Assembly: GCF_023167545.1 (NCBI RefSeq)
Contig: NZ_AP014647.1
Span: forward strand, 1,426,001 to 1,490,000
Length of the DNA: 64,000 nt
Origin: Streptococcus constellatus subsp. constellatus
GTDB lineage: Bacteria; Bacillota; Bacilli; Lactobacillales; Streptococcaceae
Direction of reading: 5' to 3'
Part shown: piece after piece, positions 8,680 to 19,057 of the stretch
Numbering within the stretch: the stretch's first letter is position 1
Layout of the letters: every line of letters starts with the position of its first letter
The notes under the pieces: generated by a model
The model's input: only the letters and a program-made list of their open reading frames with translations
Told to the model about the DNA's origin: nothing
Database searches by the model: none
Translations under genes and position numbers: made by a program

Positions 8680-8712
8680 ACTCTCCCAGTTATGTCATTG
8701 GGAGAGTTATTT
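8680..8712. terminator. Bidirectional terminator between the MFS gene and (originally) htpX
   Basis: AACTCTCCCA/TGGGAGAGTT stem with T-rich tails on both strands. Before the IS insertion it lay next to the htpX stop and would have ended both convergent genes. Confidence 0.85.
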
Positions 8713-8713
8713 T
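8706..8713 (+). repeat. Target-site duplication, left copy
   Basis: GTTATTTT directly abuts the left inverted repeat of the ISL3 element; the identical octamer abuts the right end at 10128-10135. Confidence 0.9.
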
Positions 8714-10127
8714 GGCTCTATAATTTCTGTAGTGGGTAAAATCACTTTAGGAATTATGGAGCCTATTTTATTGTAGAAAAAAAGTCCCATAAGACCTATA
8801 ATGAAAAGCGACCAAACCATCATTAGAAAGAATCTTATGGAACAATTAAATTTTATCACAAACTTACTCGGAATTAAAGACCCTAACATCACTATTTTGG
8901 ATGTTCTAGATGCTGGTACACATAAAGAAATCATCGCTAAGCTAGATTATCCTGCGCCTAAAGGCCCTCACTGCCAAGGACAAATGGCTAAATATGACTT
9001 TCAAAAAGAATCGAAAATCCCCTATTTAGAGTGTGCGGGATACAAGACTATGATTCGAGTGAGAAAACGCCGTTTCCGCTGTAAAGTCTGTCGGAAAGTA
9101 GCTGTCGCTGAGACTCCCTTAGTCAAGAAGAACCACCAAATCGCAACCATCGTCAAGCAGAAAATCGCTCAAAAACTGATGGAGAGGCTTTCTATGACGG
9201 CCATCGCTGAAAGCTTAGCAGTTTCCACGTCAACCGTCATTCGCAAACTAAAAGAATTCGAGTTTAAGGCGAATCTCAACTGCCTGCCAGCACATATGAG
9301 TTGGGATGAGTACAGTTTCAAGAAAGGCTAGATGAGCTTCATTGCACAGGATTTCGACTCAAGACAGGTCATAACTATCCTAGATGGACGAACGCAAGCA
9401 ACCATTCGTAATCACTTTCTGCGCTATTCCAGACAGGTCCGAAACGGCGTTAAAGTCATTACCATGGACATGTTTAGCCCCTACTACGACATCGCTAAGA
9501 AACTCTTTCCTTCTGCTAAAATTGTCCTCGATCGTTTTCACATGGTACAACATCTTAGCCGTGCTAGGAGTCGTCTTCGCATCCAAATCATGAAGCAATC
9601 AGATCGAAAATCGCACGAATATAAGGCACTGAAACGTTACTGGAAACTCATTCAACAAGACAGTCGAAAACTAAGTCATAAACGCTTTTATCGTCCGACT
9701 TTTCGTATGCATTTGACCAACAAAGAGATTCTGGAAAAACTCCTTGCATACTCTCAAGAACTCAGAGAACACTATGAACTCTACCAACTCTTACTTTTTC
9801 ATTTTCAAGAGAAACAAGCTGAACATTTCTTTGGACTCATTGGAGAAACAATTTCTTGTATAAATCCTATCTTTCAGACTGTTTTTAAAACCTTTCTCAA
9901 GGACAAAGATAAAATTATCAACGCTCTTGGACTCCCTTACTCAAATGCAAAGCTAGAGGCCACTAACAACCTCTTCAAAGTCATCAAGCGAAATGCTTTC
10001 GGCTTTCGGAACTTTGACAACTTTAAAACTAGAATCCTCATCGCTTTAAATATCAAAAAGGAGAGAACCAATTCGGTTCTCTCCAGGGTATGACTTTTCG
10101 TTAACCCACTACAGTTGACAAAGAGCC
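8714..10127 (+). mobile_element. ISL3-family insertion sequence (IS1167/IS1193-like), 1414 bp
   Basis: Terminal inverted repeats begin GGCTCT at both ends and share CTGTAGTGGGT a little inward. The element is flanked by the 8-bp duplication GTTATTTT, the size expected for ISL3 elements. It carries one transposase reading frame broken by a single stop. It inserted precisely between the MFS terminator and the last bases of htpX: removing one octamer copy and the element restores a continuous junction in which the terminator is followed within two bases by the htpX stop codon. Confidence 0.92.
8801..10093 (+). pseudogene. ISL3-family transposase with one in-frame stop
   Basis: Two open stretches, 8801-9331 (176 aa) and 9332-10093 (253 aa), are in the same frame and separated only by TAG at 9329-9331. 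Read through, they give a normal-length ISL3 transposase of about 430 aa. The N-terminal half has the zinc-finger-like Cys pattern (YLECAGYKT, FRCKVCRKV) and a helix-turn-helix (TAIAESLAVSTSTVIRKL). The C-terminal half holds the catalytic core with MDMFSPYYDIAKKLFP and the C-terminal NAKLEATNNLFKVIKRNAFGF block. A single base change such as GAG to TAG explains the break. The copy is probably inactive unless the stop is suppressed. Confidence 0.9.
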
Positions 10128-10135
10128 GTTATTTT
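10128..10135 (+). repeat. Target-site duplication, right copy
   Basis: GTTATTTT, identical to 8706-8713. Its last base is the first base of the htpX stop codon (read on the minus strand), so the insertion just spared the htpX coding sequence. Confidence 0.9.
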
Positions 10136-11046
10136 TACATATTTTTCAAACGTTCAATCCGCTCACTAATCGGAGGGTGAGTGTGAAAAAGTTTTTGCAA
10201 ACCACCTGGCTTTTTAGGGTCATTGATATAGAGAGCTGCACTAGCATCATCAACCTTGCGATGCATGGGCTCACTTCCATCTAACTTTTGCAAGGCATTG
10301 ATCATACCTTGAGGATTACGAGTCAGCTCAACACTGGAGGCATCAGCTAAAAATTCCCGCTGGCGCGAAATAGCCAACTGCACCAAAGTTGCCGCTAGAG
10401 GAGCAAGAACAATGACTATCAAAGATAGCAACAGCATGATGACCCCCAAACCGCCGCCACTATCACGATCATCATTGCTTCGACGTCGGCTGCCACCACC
10501 AAACCACATCATACGCCCTGCCAAGCTTGATAACATCGTTACCGCACTAGCAAGCGCTACTGCAATCGTTGAAATTCGAATATCATAATTACGAATGTGA
10601 CTCACTTCGTGTCCAATAACAGCTTCTAATTCTTCACGATTCATCATATTCAACAGACCTGTTGTCGCTGCTACTGCAGCATTTTCAGGTTTTGAGCCTG
10701 TTGCAAAAGCATTGGGTGATGAGTCTTCAACAATATACACTCGTGGCATAGGAACTTGGGCTACCATTGCCATATCTTCTACCACATGATAAAGATCAGG
10801 AGCCTCAGCTTCCGTGACTTGTCGAGCACCATTCATGGACATGACAACCTCGGTAGACTGAAAAATCATGCTAAAAGCATAAATCCCTCCAATGATAAAG
10901 GCAATCAACACTCCGCCAAGAATCGAATCGAACCACAAATAGCCAACTGCAGCACCAATAATCGCTAAGAGAGCAAAAAATGCAATCAAGAGAACCCACG
11001 TTCGTCTTTTATTACTAGCAATTTGATCAAAGAGCATATTAGTCAC
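10135..11046 (-). CDS. htpX: Membrane metalloprotease HtpX
   Basis: 303 aa M48-family zinc protease acting on membrane proteins at the cytoplasmic face. Two N-terminal TM helices (about 15-35 and 43-63) come first, then the HEXXH zinc site HEVSH (146-150) and two further hydrophobic segments (about 155-175 and 200-225). The Glu zinc ligand is expected in [17 protein letters not shown]-terminal [11 protein letters not shown] element is also typical. It overlaps lemA by 8 nt, and lemA-htpX pairs are common in streptococci. Its native downstream terminator has been displaced by the IS. Confidence 0.95.
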   Translation of the reverse strand: MTNMLFDQIASNKRRTWVLLIAFFALLAIIGAAVGYLWFDSILGGVLIAFIIGGIYAFSMIFQSTEVVMSMNGARQVTEAEAPDLYHVVEDMAMVAQVPMPRVYIVEDSSPNAFATGSKPENAAVAATTGLLNMMNREELEAVIGHEVSHIRNYDIRISTIAVALASAVTMLSSLAGRMMWFGGGSRRRSNDDRDSGGGLGVIMLLLSLIVIVLAPLAATLVQLAISRQREFLADASSVELTRNPQGMINALQKLDGSEPMHRKVDDASAALYINDPKKPGGLQKLFHTHPPISERIERLKNM

Positions 11047-11605
11047 CTAAACCGCTAAAATCAACTTTTGGTACGGATTTTTCTTCCTCTGGAACAGCCA
11101 AGAAATCTGCTGGCTTAAAACTGAACATTCCAGCAATAATATTACTTGGAAATGTTTCTAACTTCACATTATAATTGCTTGTTACGCTATTATAAAGTTG
11201 ACGCGAATACGAAATTTTATTTTCAGTATTAGTTAATTCTTCTTGCAATTTTACAAAATTTGTACTTGCTTGCAATTCTGGGTAATTTTCTGCAACAGCA
11301 AAAATTCCTGAAATCTGACGCGTCAAGGCATCACTTGCTTTCATAGCTTCTGCTGGAGTTGTTGCAGCAGCCACCTGCCGACGCAGTTCTGTTACTTTTT
11401 CAAACGTTGATGCTTCATATTTGGCATACCCTTTGACCGTTTCAATCAAGTTTGGTAGCAAGTCATTTCGACGTTTCAATTGAACATCAATCTGACTCCA
11501 TGCTTCTTTGGTTTGCATACGACTTTTGACAAGACCATTGTAACTAGCAATTACAAACAGCACTAGTACCACTACAATAGCTAAAATAATTATCCACATA
11601 GTCAT
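11039..11605 (-). CDS. lemA: LemA family protein
   Basis: 188 aa with one N-terminal TM helix (about 4-24) followed by the LemA helical domain ([36 protein letters not shown]). LemA proteins are membrane-anchored with most of the chain outside, and their biochemical role is unclear. GGAG lies upstream of the ATG, and an extended -10 promoter (TGGTATAAT, -10 at 11629-11634) drives lemA-htpX, divergent from rsmG. Confidence 0.95.
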   Translation of the reverse strand: MTMWIIILAIVVVLVLFVIASYNGLVKSRMQTKEAWSQIDVQLKRRNDLLPNLIETVKGYAKYEASTFEKVTELRRQVAAATTPAEAMKASDALTRQISGIFAVAENYPELQASTNFVKLQEELTNTENKISYSRQLYNSVTSNYNVKLETFPSNIIAGMFSFKPADFLAVPEEEKSVPKVDFSGLGD

Positions 11606-11628
11606 TCTCCTTTTAATTTATTATAGAT

Positions 11629-11715
11629 ATTATACCAGAAAAATGAAAATAATAAACATTTTGACTTCTTCAAAAGAGAAATTTTAAAGATTCTCTTCTG
11701 ATTATCTGGTATAAT
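11629..11715. promoter_or_regulatory. Divergent extended -10 promoters for lemA-htpX and rsmG
   Basis: Both strands carry TGGTATAAT: minus strand with -10 at 11629-11634 (towards lemA) and plus strand with -10 at 11710-11715 (towards rsmG). The -35 boxes are poor on both sides, as is usual with extended -10 promoters. Confidence 0.65.
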
Positions 11716-11743
11716 AGAAGCAAGAAGATACAAGTAAGGACAA

Positions 11744-12460
11744 ATGATGACACCCGAAGAATTTTATCAACTTTTAAAACAGCAACAGATTGAACTCACG
11801 GACCGACAACAGATGCAGTTTGAACGCTATTTTGAACTGCTCGTTGAATGGAATAAAAAAATCAATCTGACAGCTATCACTGAAAAAAAAGAAGTGTATC
11901 TCAAGCATTTCTATGACTCCATTGCACCCATTTTGCAGGGACGGATTAAAAACCAAAATATCAAACTATTGGATATTGGAGCTGGGGCAGGTTTTCCTAG
12001 CCTCCCTATGAAAATCCTCTATCCAGCGTTAGATGTGACGGTTATTGATTCTCTAAACAAGCGCATTCTATTTTTAAATCATTTGGCTGACGAATTAGAT
12101 TTGGAAAAAGTTCATTTCTATCATGGTCGGGCAGAAGATTTTGCTCAAGATAAAGACTTCCGCGCCCAATTTGATATTGTAACTGCGCGCGCCGTTGCCC
12201 GTATGCAAATCTTAGCCGAACTAACCATTCCTTTTCTGAAAGTTGGTGGACGTCTTTTAGCACTCAAAGCTACTAATGCCCCTGAGGAATTAACGGAGGC
12301 TAACGATGCTCTCAAACTTCTATTTAGCAAAGTCAAAGAAAATAGTAGCTATCAACTTCCAAATGGCGACCCACGCTATATCACTATTGTTGATAAGAAA
12401 AAAGAAACTCCCAATAAATACCCTCGCAAAGCAGGAATTCCTAATAAACGCCCCTTATAA
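11744..12460 (+). CDS. rsmG: 16S rRNA m7G527 methyltransferase RsmG (GidB)
   Basis: 238 aa, full length. It methylates N7 of G527 in 16S rRNA, and its loss gives low-level streptomycin resistance in many bacteria. The SAM site is [17 protein letters not shown] (about residues 67-83) and the family block [15 protein letters not shown] follows. It starts at ATGATG with AAGGA upstream and ends in a lysine-rich, proline-containing tail ([21 protein letters not shown]), typical of the family. A terminator follows. Confidence 0.96.
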   Translation: MMTPEEFYQLLKQQQIELTDRQQMQFERYFELLVEWNKKINLTAITEKKEVYLKHFYDSIAPILQGRIKNQNIKLLDIGAGAGFPSLPMKILYPALDVTVIDSLNKRILFLNHLADELDLEKVHFYHGRAEDFAQDKDFRAQFDIVTARAVARMQILAELTIPFLKVGGRLLALKATNAPEELTEANDALKLLFSKVKENSSYQLPNGDPRYITIVDKKKETPNKYPRKAGIPNKRPL

Positions 12461-12499
12461 AACGAAACGAGTCTGGGACAATAGTCCCTTTGCTACAAA

Positions 12500-12527
12500 A
12501 AAAGCAACGGATTTGCCGTTGCTTTTT
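12500..12527 (+). terminator. Hairpin terminator downstream of rsmG
   Basis: AAGCAACGG-ATTTG-CCGTTGCTT followed by a T run. It lies inside the proposed left end of the IS1182-family element, so it may belong to either. Confidence 0.8.
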
Positions 12528-12590
12528 GCATGGTTGCGATAGTCTTGGTAAAATAGAATTGCCCAATAAACCATTTAGAAAGGCTATCCC

Positions 12591-14117
12591 ATGCATATTC
12601 ACTATAACACAAATCAAACAACTTTACCACTAGAAATCAGTTCTTTCTTGCCACAAGACCATCTCGTCTTTACTATTGAAAAAGTGGTGAATGCCTTGGA
12701 GGATCGTCACTTCCACACGTTCTATCATAACTTTGGTCGCCCGTCTTATCACCCTAAAATGCTTTTAGCCGCTCTACTATTTGCCTACTCGCAAGGGATT
12801 TTCTCTGGACGAAAAATCGAAAAAATGATGATTGAAAATCTGGCTATGCAGTACCTAACAGGACAGTTGGTTGTCAGCTACCGCACTATCAATCGATTTC
12901 GAGTCGCTAAAGGGATGGAAGACCTCATTCGTGATCTTTTCATTGACCTCAATCTTCGTTTAAAAATGGAAGAGTTAGTGACCTTAGATTGTCTGTTTAT
13001 TGACGGGACTAAGATTGAAGCCAACGCTAACAAGTATAGTTTCGTGTGGAAAAAGGCCACAGACAAGTTTTCCGTCAAACTTCAAGAACAGATACAGGTC
13101 TATTTTCAAGAAGAAATCACTCCCCTTATCCATCAGGCCATTAGGCTGGACGAAGAAGAACCGATTGCTTCAGAGCAGTTGATTGAATTCGCTCAAGTCC
13201 TCGAAGAAGAATTGGAAAAACTGAACCAAGACATTGAGGAGACACCCGTTAAAGGAAAGGATGAACGTAAAACTCAACGTCGGAAACTCAAGAAAGTCCT
13301 GCGTAAAGTCAAGGATGATTTTTCAGTACGTGCTGAAAAATATGAAGGCTACCAAGAGACATTTGAAGGGCGTAACAGCTTTTCCAAAACAGATACAGAT
13401 GCCACTTTTATGCGGATGAAAGAAGACCACATGAAGAATGGTCAACTCAAGGCTGCTTACAATCTTCAAATCGCTACTGAAAATCAATTTGTTCTTCATT
13501 ATGATGTCTTCTCAAATCCGACAGATACCAAGACTCTCCTGCCATTCCTTGAAACTTATCCACATGACTTGAAGACCGTTGTCGCAGATGCCGGCTATGG
13601 AAGTGAAGAGAACCTCCTTCGTTTAGATGAAAATGAGGTGAACCATCTGATTAAATATGCCATGTTTGATCAGGAACAGAAGAAAGGGTATAAACAGTCG
13701 GCTAGAAACTTAGCGAATTGGTACTATGATGACAAGGAGGATAGCTACACTCATCCTGATGGCTGGTGCTATCGTTTTCATCATATCAAACATCAGAAAA
13801 CACAGACGGACTTTCAACAGGAAATCAAGGTTTACTACGCTGATGAACCTAAATCAGCCCCTCAAAAGGGACTATATATCAACGAACGTTATCAACACTT
13901 AAAAGCTAAAGAATGCCAAGCGCTTTTATCTCCCGAAGGTAGACAGATTTTCAATCAACGTAAGATTGATGTGGAACCTGTCTTTGGGCAGATAAAGGCT
14001 TATTTGGGTTACAAGAGATGTAACCTAAGAGGCAAGCGTCAGGTGAAAATTGACATGGGTTTAGTGCTCATGGCCAATAATCTCCTTAAATACAATAAGA
14101 GAACGACTCAAACTTAA
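12591..14117 (+). CDS. IS1182-family transposase
   Basis: 508 aa, uninterrupted. It has the DUF772 N-terminal domain (RPSYHPKMLLAALLFAYSQG), a middle coiled-coil insert (about 170-255, Glu/Lys-rich) and the DDE core: DGTKIEANANKY, VVADAGYGSEENL and the C-terminal DVEPVFGQIKAYLGYKRC. These contain the expected acidic catalytic residues. It appears functional, unlike the ISL3 copy nearby. Confidence 0.93.
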   Translation: MHIHYNTNQTTLPLEISSFLPQDHLVFTIEKVVNALEDRHFHTFYHNFGRPSYHPKMLLAALLFAYSQGIFSGRKIEKMMIENLAMQYLTGQLVVSYRTINRFRVAKGMEDLIRDLFIDLNLRLKMEELVTLDCLFIDGTKIEANANKYSFVWKKATDKFSVKLQEQIQVYFQEEITPLIHQAIRLDEEEPIASEQLIEFAQVLEEELEKLNQDIEETPVKGKDERKTQRRKLKKVLRKVKDDFSVRAEKYEGYQETFEGRNSFSKTDTDATFMRMKEDHMKNGQLKAAYNLQIATENQFVLHYDVFSNPTDTKTLLPFLETYPHDLKTVVADAGYGSEENLLRLDENEVNHLIKYAMFDQEQKKGYKQSARNLANWYYDDKEDSYTHPDGWCYRFHHIKHQKTQTDFQQEIKVYYADEPKSAPQKGLYINERYQHLKAKECQALLSPEGRQIFNQRKIDVEPVFGQIKAYLGYKRCNLRGKRQVKIDMGLVLMANNLLKYNKRTTQT

Positions 14118-14120
14118 AAA

Positions 14121-14156
14121 GCTAGAGTTCCATAATTGGGAATCTCTAGCTTTTTT
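14121..14156 (+). terminator. Terminator after the IS1182 transposase
   Basis: GCTAGAG...CTCTAGC stem, strengthened by TTCC/GGGAA, followed by six T. Confidence 0.8.
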
Positions 14157-14203
14157 GTGACTGAGAACTATTTTGTCTCAGACTCTTCTTTATTATATCC
14201 AAT

Positions 14204-14975
14204 TTAGTCCACTTTTCTACAACAATGCTGGACATGCTTATAAAGTGCGGCATAGTGGCCGTGGTAATCTTTCCGCCAAGGCTTATCTAGGCCACAAAAG
14301 TGAAGAAAAACAGTATGTTTTATAACCCAATCTAAATCCCACTCTCCCTTATTTCTAGCGTAATAAAGAACATTATAGCGTACATCGTAATTATATAATT
14401 CATCTGGAATCTGGAGTGTCAAATGCCCGTACAAAGCATTTAGTACATCTTGGTCTGGTAAAAAAAGTTTAAAACGATTTTGAGCAATATCATCTAAAAT
14501 AGCGTCACGCTTCACTTTTTGTCGAATTGCTGTCAAATTCATGAGTAAAACTCCTGAATTATAGTAACTTTCTGCCTCAAAATTTTGTAAGCGTAGCTTA
14601 TTGACTAAATCTGTCATGTTAGTATCTGAACCATGACTAGCTGCAGCATATAAAGCAGCACCTAACTCCATTTTATAAAGTGGAAAAATATCATTCAAAC
14701 ATAAAATATCGGTATTCAAATATAGAATTTTGTCTAAATCCTTAGGGAGATATTCATGAGCCAACAAACGATAGTAAATTGTCTCTGGATACCGATCAGC
14801 GCTTGGGGCATCTTCAAAAGCTCTCAATCTCTGCATGCTTTTTTAACAATTGTTTCTGCAAGACAAACACATGCAGCAAAGCTGACGGTGTATTCTGATA
14901 CACTGAATATAAGGTCGTTTTAAACGGCTCTATATAGTGATCATCAATTGAGAATAAAAGATTTATTTCCATCAT
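14204..14975 (-). pseudogene. Family 8 glycosyltransferase, frameshifted with probable internal deletion
   Basis: The natural start is ATGATG at 14975 (GGGGAA upstream), giving MEINLLFSIDDHYIEPFKTT, a typical GT8 N-terminus. This frame ends after about 50 residues. The remaining 210 residues are open in another frame from 14836, beginning close to AFEDAPSADRYPETIYYRLL. The residues between the two matches that GT8 enzymes normally have appear to be missing, so a small deletion likely caused the shift. The metal-binding DxD site reads NTD (ILYLNTDILC) instead of a canonical pair of Asp. GT8 enzymes move sugars from UDP- or GDP-sugars to glycans. The product here is probably dead. Confidence 0.75.
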
Positions 14976-14990
14976 TTATTCCCCATCTAT

Positions 14991-15743
14991 CTATTCTTCT
15001 CGAAAAACGGGTTGTGGACCAAATGTTTGTGAAACAGGCATGAGCTCAATTCGGTTAATATTGACATGAGGAGGTTGCCCAACAATCCAAGCAACAGTAT
15101 TGGCAATATCTACCGGCTGAATAGCATGAGCTCCTTCATACAATTTTTCAGATCGTTGCTTATCTCCCTTAAACCGAACAGTTGAAAATTCTGTGCCTTC
15201 ACAAAGACCGGGTTCAATATTGGTTACACGAATATGATGTCCAGCCAAATCAGCACGTAAATTCAAAGAAAACTGTTTTACGAATGCTTTACTAGCTCCA
15301 TACACATTAGCTCCCGGATAAGGGACTGTCCCAGCAGTTGAACCAAGGTTGATAATAAGCCCACTATCCCGCTCTACCATTTGTGGTATAATCTGGCGTG
15401 TTAGATAAACCAAACCAACAACATTAGTCTGAATCATTGTCAGCCAATCTTGCATATCTGCTTCATAAGCCTTATCTAAACCCAATGCCAAACCTGCATT
15501 GTTGACCAAAATATCAATCTTTTGCCAAGCCTCTGGCAAATTTTCTAAAGCCTGATCTATATTTTTCACATCCGATACATCCATTTGAAGCGGGTAAAAG
15601 TTTGCAAAGCCCAATTCCTGCTGAAGTTGCGCTAATTTTTCTGATCTTCTTGCTGCGCCAATCACTTGATGGCCTTCTGCCACCAAACGGCGACAAATAG
15701 CTTGTCCAAAACCAGCCGAAGCTCCTGTTACCAATGCAATCAT
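14991..15743 (-). CDS. SDR-family NADP-dependent oxidoreductase (YdfG-like)
   Basis: 250 aa from the ATG at 15743, chosen because AGGAGG lies just upstream. The longer frame starts 14 codons earlier without one. Classical short-chain dehydrogenase: cofactor motif TGASAGFG near the N-terminus, NNAG in the middle, and catalytic Ser and YxxxK (YGASKAFVK, about 150). Closest in style to the E. coli YdfG group that oxidises L-allo-threonine, serine and 3-hydroxy acids; the true substrate is unknown. It follows the EcfT gene by 32 nt and may be co-transcribed with the ECF genes. Confidence 0.88.
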   Translation of the reverse strand: MIALVTGASAGFGQAICRRLVAEGHQVIGAARRSEKLAQLQQELGFANFYPLQMDVSDVKNIDQALENLPEAWQKIDILVNNAGLALGLDKAYEADMQDWLTMIQTNVVGLVYLTRQIIPQMVERDSGLIINLGSTAGTVPYPGANVYGASKAFVKQFSLNLRADLAGHHIRVTNIEPGLCEGTEFSTVRFKGDKQRSEKLYEGAHAIQPVDIANTVAWIVGQPPHVNINRIELMPVSQTFGPQPVFREE

Positions 15744-15775
15744 CTTCTTCCTCCTATATGTATTTTCATTCTCAT

Positions 15776-16612
15776 TTATAACCAAGGATTGTAAAATCGA
15801 CCGTGATTCACGACAAAGAGTAATAGACTGAATAATAAAAATAAACCAGCCAGTACAATTACTTCAATATCCAACCTCTGAAAAGCCTGATAAGTGTACC
15901 ATGTCCGCTTCTTATTTTTGCCAAAACGCCGCAATTCCATAGCTGTCGCAATCGTATCAATCCGTTCCAGCGAACTAAAAATCAAGGGAACAATAATTTG
16001 CAAATTGCCTTTGATTCGCTGACTGAACTTTGCTTTTTTTGACAATTCTAATCCACGCGCTTCTTGGGACATTCTAATCAAGTAAAACTCCTCTTGCAAA
16101 TCCGGAATATATCGCAGCGTTAAGCTAACTGAATAAGCTATTTTATAGGGTATTCCGATTTGATTCATGCTAGAGGCAAACTGACTTGGGTGAGTTGTCA
16201 TCAGAAAAATAACCGCCAAAGGAATAGTGCAGAGATATTTCAAAAATAAATTAAATAGATAAAATATTTCCTGAGCAGTTACAGTGTAACTACCTAGTCC
16301 ACTTAGCCAAACTGTCTGTTCTCCATAAATCTCTACTCCATACTGAGGTGCAAACAGGTAGACCATGATGAGATTCAAAGCAGCAAAAAGACCAGCAAAG
16401 ATCAAAATAAATGATACATCCTTAAAATGGATATGAGACACTTTGAATAAAAAGAGCGATCCAACCGCAATGACCAATAATAAACGTGTATCATAGCTAA
16501 TCATTGCTGTAGTTGATACTAAAATGAAAAACAACAATTTACTAGCACCCGATAAGCGATGAAGAAAGGTCGTACCCGCATGGTAACCGATTAGTTTTTG
16601 TTGATTAAGCAT
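15776..16612 (-). CDS. ECF transporter transmembrane component EcfT
   Basis: 278 aa. Hydrophobic segments cluster at about residues 20-75, 100-155 and 245-270. The two coupling motifs that contact the ATPases are visible: SQEARGLE and a second Arg-rich site, [12 protein letters not shown]. The gene overlaps the ATPase gene by 8 nt. With the double ATPase and a substrate-binding S component (the UPF0397 protein at 21466) it forms a group II-like or dedicated ECF importer for a small nutrient. Confidence 0.92.
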   Translation of the reverse strand: MLNQQKLIGYHAGTTFLHRLSGASKLLFFILVSTTAMISYDTRLLLVIAVGSLFLFKVSHIHFKDVSFILIFAGLFAALNLIMVYLFAPQYGVEIYGEQTVWLSGLGSYTVTAQEIFYLFNLFLKYLCTIPLAVIFLMTTHPSQFASSMNQIGIPYKIAYSVSLTLRYIPDLQEEFYLIRMSQEARGLELSKKAKFSQRIKGNLQIIVPLIFSSLERIDTIATAMELRRFGKNKKRTWYTYQAFQRLDIEVIVLAGLFLLFSLLLFVVNHGRFYNPWL

Positions 16613-18284
16613 GACTTTTTTCCCTTTCTCGCATGTAAAATTCAGTCAAAGCTAGCGGGTCTACTTCTAGTTTTTCAGCCAAAGAAAAAATTGATGTTTC
16701 TTTCAGATTTGCCGCCTGAATCAACTTCTTATCTGTCAGAACTTCTGCAGGGGCTTTATCTGCTAAGATATGTCCATCCAGCATGACAATCGCACGTTCA
16801 GAATAATCCAGCATTAATTGCATATCGTGTGTAATCATCACAATAGTGTGGCCTTTTTGATTCAACTCGTCCAAAAAATTCATGATTTCTGTATAATTAT
16901 GTTGGTCTTGCCCAGCTGTTGGCTCATCTAAAAGAATAATCTCTGGATTTAACACTAAAATGGAAGCAATGGTCACACGCTTTTTTTGCCCAAAGGACAA
17001 AGCAGAAATAGGCCAATGTCGAAATTCATATAGACCACAAGTTTTTAGTACAGTTAAGACTCGCTTTTTTATTTCTTCTTCTGCAACGCCACGTAGCTTC
17101 AATCCCAAGGCAACTTCATCAAAAATCATGGTTGTTGAAATCATCTGATTTGGATTTTGTAACACATAACCAATCCGCTCTGCCCGCTCCTTGATAGAGT
17201 CATTTTTGATGTCTTTTCCCTGCCAAGTATAGCTTCCTTCCGTTTCAATGAATTGACAAAGCGCTTTTGCTAACGTGGATTTTCCTGCACCATTTTTTCC
17301 AACGATCGCAATCTTTTCCCCTCTAGAGATTGCTAGATGAATATCCTTTAAAACTTTTTTCTCCCCATAAGCAAATTGAACGTTTTTCAATTCTAGCAAG
17401 TAATCTTGCACCTGTGGTTGTTGAATAGGAACCAACTCTCCCAAAAACTGAATAGAAGATACGTCTATCTGATCTAAAGTTGCCAACTGTGTAGCATCTT
17501 TCACATGAAAGCCAAGCTGGCGCAGCGTTGTAAGATAAAGAGGTTCACGAATACCATTGGCAGCTAGTAAATCCGTATGCAACAAATCATCTGGACTACC
17601 ATTAAACAAAATTCGGCCATCATTGATGAGCACAATTCGATCAATCGCTCGATAAAGCACATCTTCCAAACGATGTTCAATGATAATCGTCGTCGTTCCT
17701 GCTTCCGCATGAATTTGGTCAATCAGCTCAATTGTATCCTGCCCTGATTTAGGATCTAGGTTTGCCAAAGGCTCATCGAACAATAAAATCGGACTTTCAT
17801 CAATCAACACCCCAGCTAAACTGACCCGCTGTTTCTGCCCACCAGACAAATCTTGAGGACGCTGATGTAAGAGCGACAGTAGCTCCAATTTCTCAGCCCA
17901 CAAATGTACCCTATCTCTCATCGTTGGCAAATCCACCATGTCGTTTTCCAAAGCAAATGCTAAATCTTCTGCAACGCTCAACCCGATAAACTGACCGTCT
18001 GTATCCTGCAAAACTGTACTCACGAGATTTGACAGTTCATAGACGCTCCTATCAAAGACAGACTTTCCTTGAATCAATAAACTTCCTGTCATTTCTCCAT
18101 GATAAATATTGGGGATAATTCCATTCAAGCACTGGCCAAGCGTCGATTTACCACAACCAGAAGGCCCCACAATCAGGACTTTTTCTCCCTCATAAATTGT
18201 CAAATCAACATTTTTTAATGTTGGTTCTGTCTGTACTTGATACTGAAAATTAAAATTTTCAAATTGAATAATTGGTTTTTCCAT
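16605..18284 (-). CDS. ECF transporter double ATPase (fused EcfA-EcfA')
   Basis: 559 aa from the ATG at 18284; a GTG one codon earlier is possible. Two complete ABC domains in tandem. The first has Walker [10 protein letters not shown], signature LSGGQKQR and Walker B ILLFDEP. The second (from about residue 295) has [17 protein letters not shown] and IILLDEP. Fused pairs of this kind are typical of the streptococcal UPF0397-linked ECF systems. It lies between the nucleoside phosphorylase gene (about 11 nt away) and EcfT (8-nt overlap), so these are one transcription unit. Confidence 0.94.
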   Translation of the reverse strand: MEKPIIQFENFNFQYQVQTEPTLKNVDLTIYEGEKVLIVGPSGCGKSTLGQCLNGIIPNIYHGEMTGSLLIQGKSVFDRSVYELSNLVSTVLQDTDGQFIGLSVAEDLAFALENDMVDLPTMRDRVHLWAEKLELLSLLHQRPQDLSGGQKQRVSLAGVLIDESPILLFDEPLANLDPKSGQDTIELIDQIHAEAGTTTIIIEHRLEDVLYRAIDRIVLINDGRILFNGSPDDLLHTDLLAANGIREPLYLTTLRQLGFHVKDATQLATLDQIDVSSIQFLGELVPIQQPQVQDYLLELKNVQFAYGEKKVLKDIHLAISRGEKIAIVGKNGAGKSTLAKALCQFIETEGSYTWQGKDIKNDSIKERAERIGYVLQNPNQMISTTMIFDEVALGLKLRGVAEEEIKKRVLTVLKTCGLYEFRHWPISALSFGQKKRVTIASILVLNPEIILLDEPTAGQDQHNYTEIMNFLDELNQKGHTIVMITHDMQLMLDYSERAIVMLDGHILADKAPAEVLTDKKLIQAANLKETSIFSLAEKLEVDPLALTEFYMREREKSHA

Positions 18285-18295
18285 CACATTCTTCT

Positions 18296-19057
18296 TTATA
18301 AAGCAAGGGCAATTTGTATTGCCAAGTTAGCTACTTTGTCTTTTTCATCTAAATCTGCATGATTTGCAAGATTACGCATATCCCAAGCCTCTTCTGATAA
18401 ATGATCCGCTGCATAAAAGAAATGGCAAATCGAGATTTTACGAAAATTTGCTAGAGCTGCAACTGCTGAACATTCCATATCTACACAAATGGCTCCTGCT
18501 TTTTTACGCTTATACAATTTTTCTGCAGTCTCTCGATAAATGCCATCTGTCGTCCAAACTTTTCCAACTGTATGAGAAATTCCCTTGTCAGTCAAAAATG
18601 ATGTTAAAAAATCGTGCAGGCCAACATTCACCTCTATCTCATCAGAAGCTGGCAGATAATGGTAACTAGTTCCTTCATCACGAATAGCCATCTGAGGTAC
18701 AATGATGGACGTTTCCCTAATAGCTTCATCTAAAACACCACATGTTCCAAATAAGACCAATTTTTTCATCCCGAAGGCAATCAAATCTTCCAGAATAGCG
18801 ACACAAGCTGACGCACCAACCGGTGCATTAAATAGAGCAATCGGTGTACCTTTTACAACAATCCTGTAAATTGGAATCTCAATATTTGCCATAGAGGTAG
18901 AGGTCAACAGATCATGCTGAAAATCAGCCAACATGCGTTCAAAAGTTGCATGAGCAAAACAAGATACTACTGTCTCAGGAAAACCTGGCAATGCCTCAAT
19001 CAAATCTTCTGGATTGATAATCGCTCTGCGATTGTTATCAAATTCCTCTAAAATCAT
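18296..19057 (-). CDS. Nucleoside phosphorylase (PNP/UDP family 1)
   Basis: 253 aa, of the purine/uridine phosphorylase fold. Recognisable parts are FGTCGVL with the phosphate loop, the [11 protein letters not shown] segment and the ribose-binding [11 protein letters not shown] (MExxA). Such enzymes split a nucleoside with phosphate into base and ribose 1-phosphate. The substrate (adenosine, inosine or uridine) cannot be fixed from sequence. It is first gene of the ECF half-operon. The SAM hydrolase 3 kb upstream would release adenosine, so cleavage of adenosine or a breakdown product is a reasonable guess. Confidence 0.88.
   Translation of the reverse strand: MILEEFDNNRRAIINPEDLIEALPGFPETVVSCFAHATFERMLADFQHDLLTSTSMANIEIPIYRIVVKGTPIALFNAPVGASACVAILEDLIAFGMKKLVLFGTCGVLDEAIRETSIIVPQMAIRDEGTSYHYLPASDEIEVNVGLHDFLTSFLTDKGISHTVGKVWTTDGIYRETAEKLYKRKKAGAICVDMECSAVAALANFRKISICHFFYAADHLSEEAWDMRNLANHADLDEKDKVANLAIQIALAL

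Larger units (their letters stand above)
12469..14185 (+). mobile_element. IS1182-family insertion sequence, about 1.7 kb (ends tentative)
   Basis: One intact 508-aa transposase lies between matching ends: GAGTCTGGGACAA at 12469 and the complement of GAGTCTGAGACAA at 14173-14185. Each end is followed inward by a hairpin with a T run. No direct repeat is obvious outside these ends. Because similar GGCTGGGACAA sequences occur in the dispersed intergenic repeats, the exact boundaries are uncertain. Confidence 0.6.

Noticed and set aside
8801..10093. Two separate transposase genes
   Set aside because: They are one frame divided by a single TAG, and neither half is a complete ISL3 transposase.
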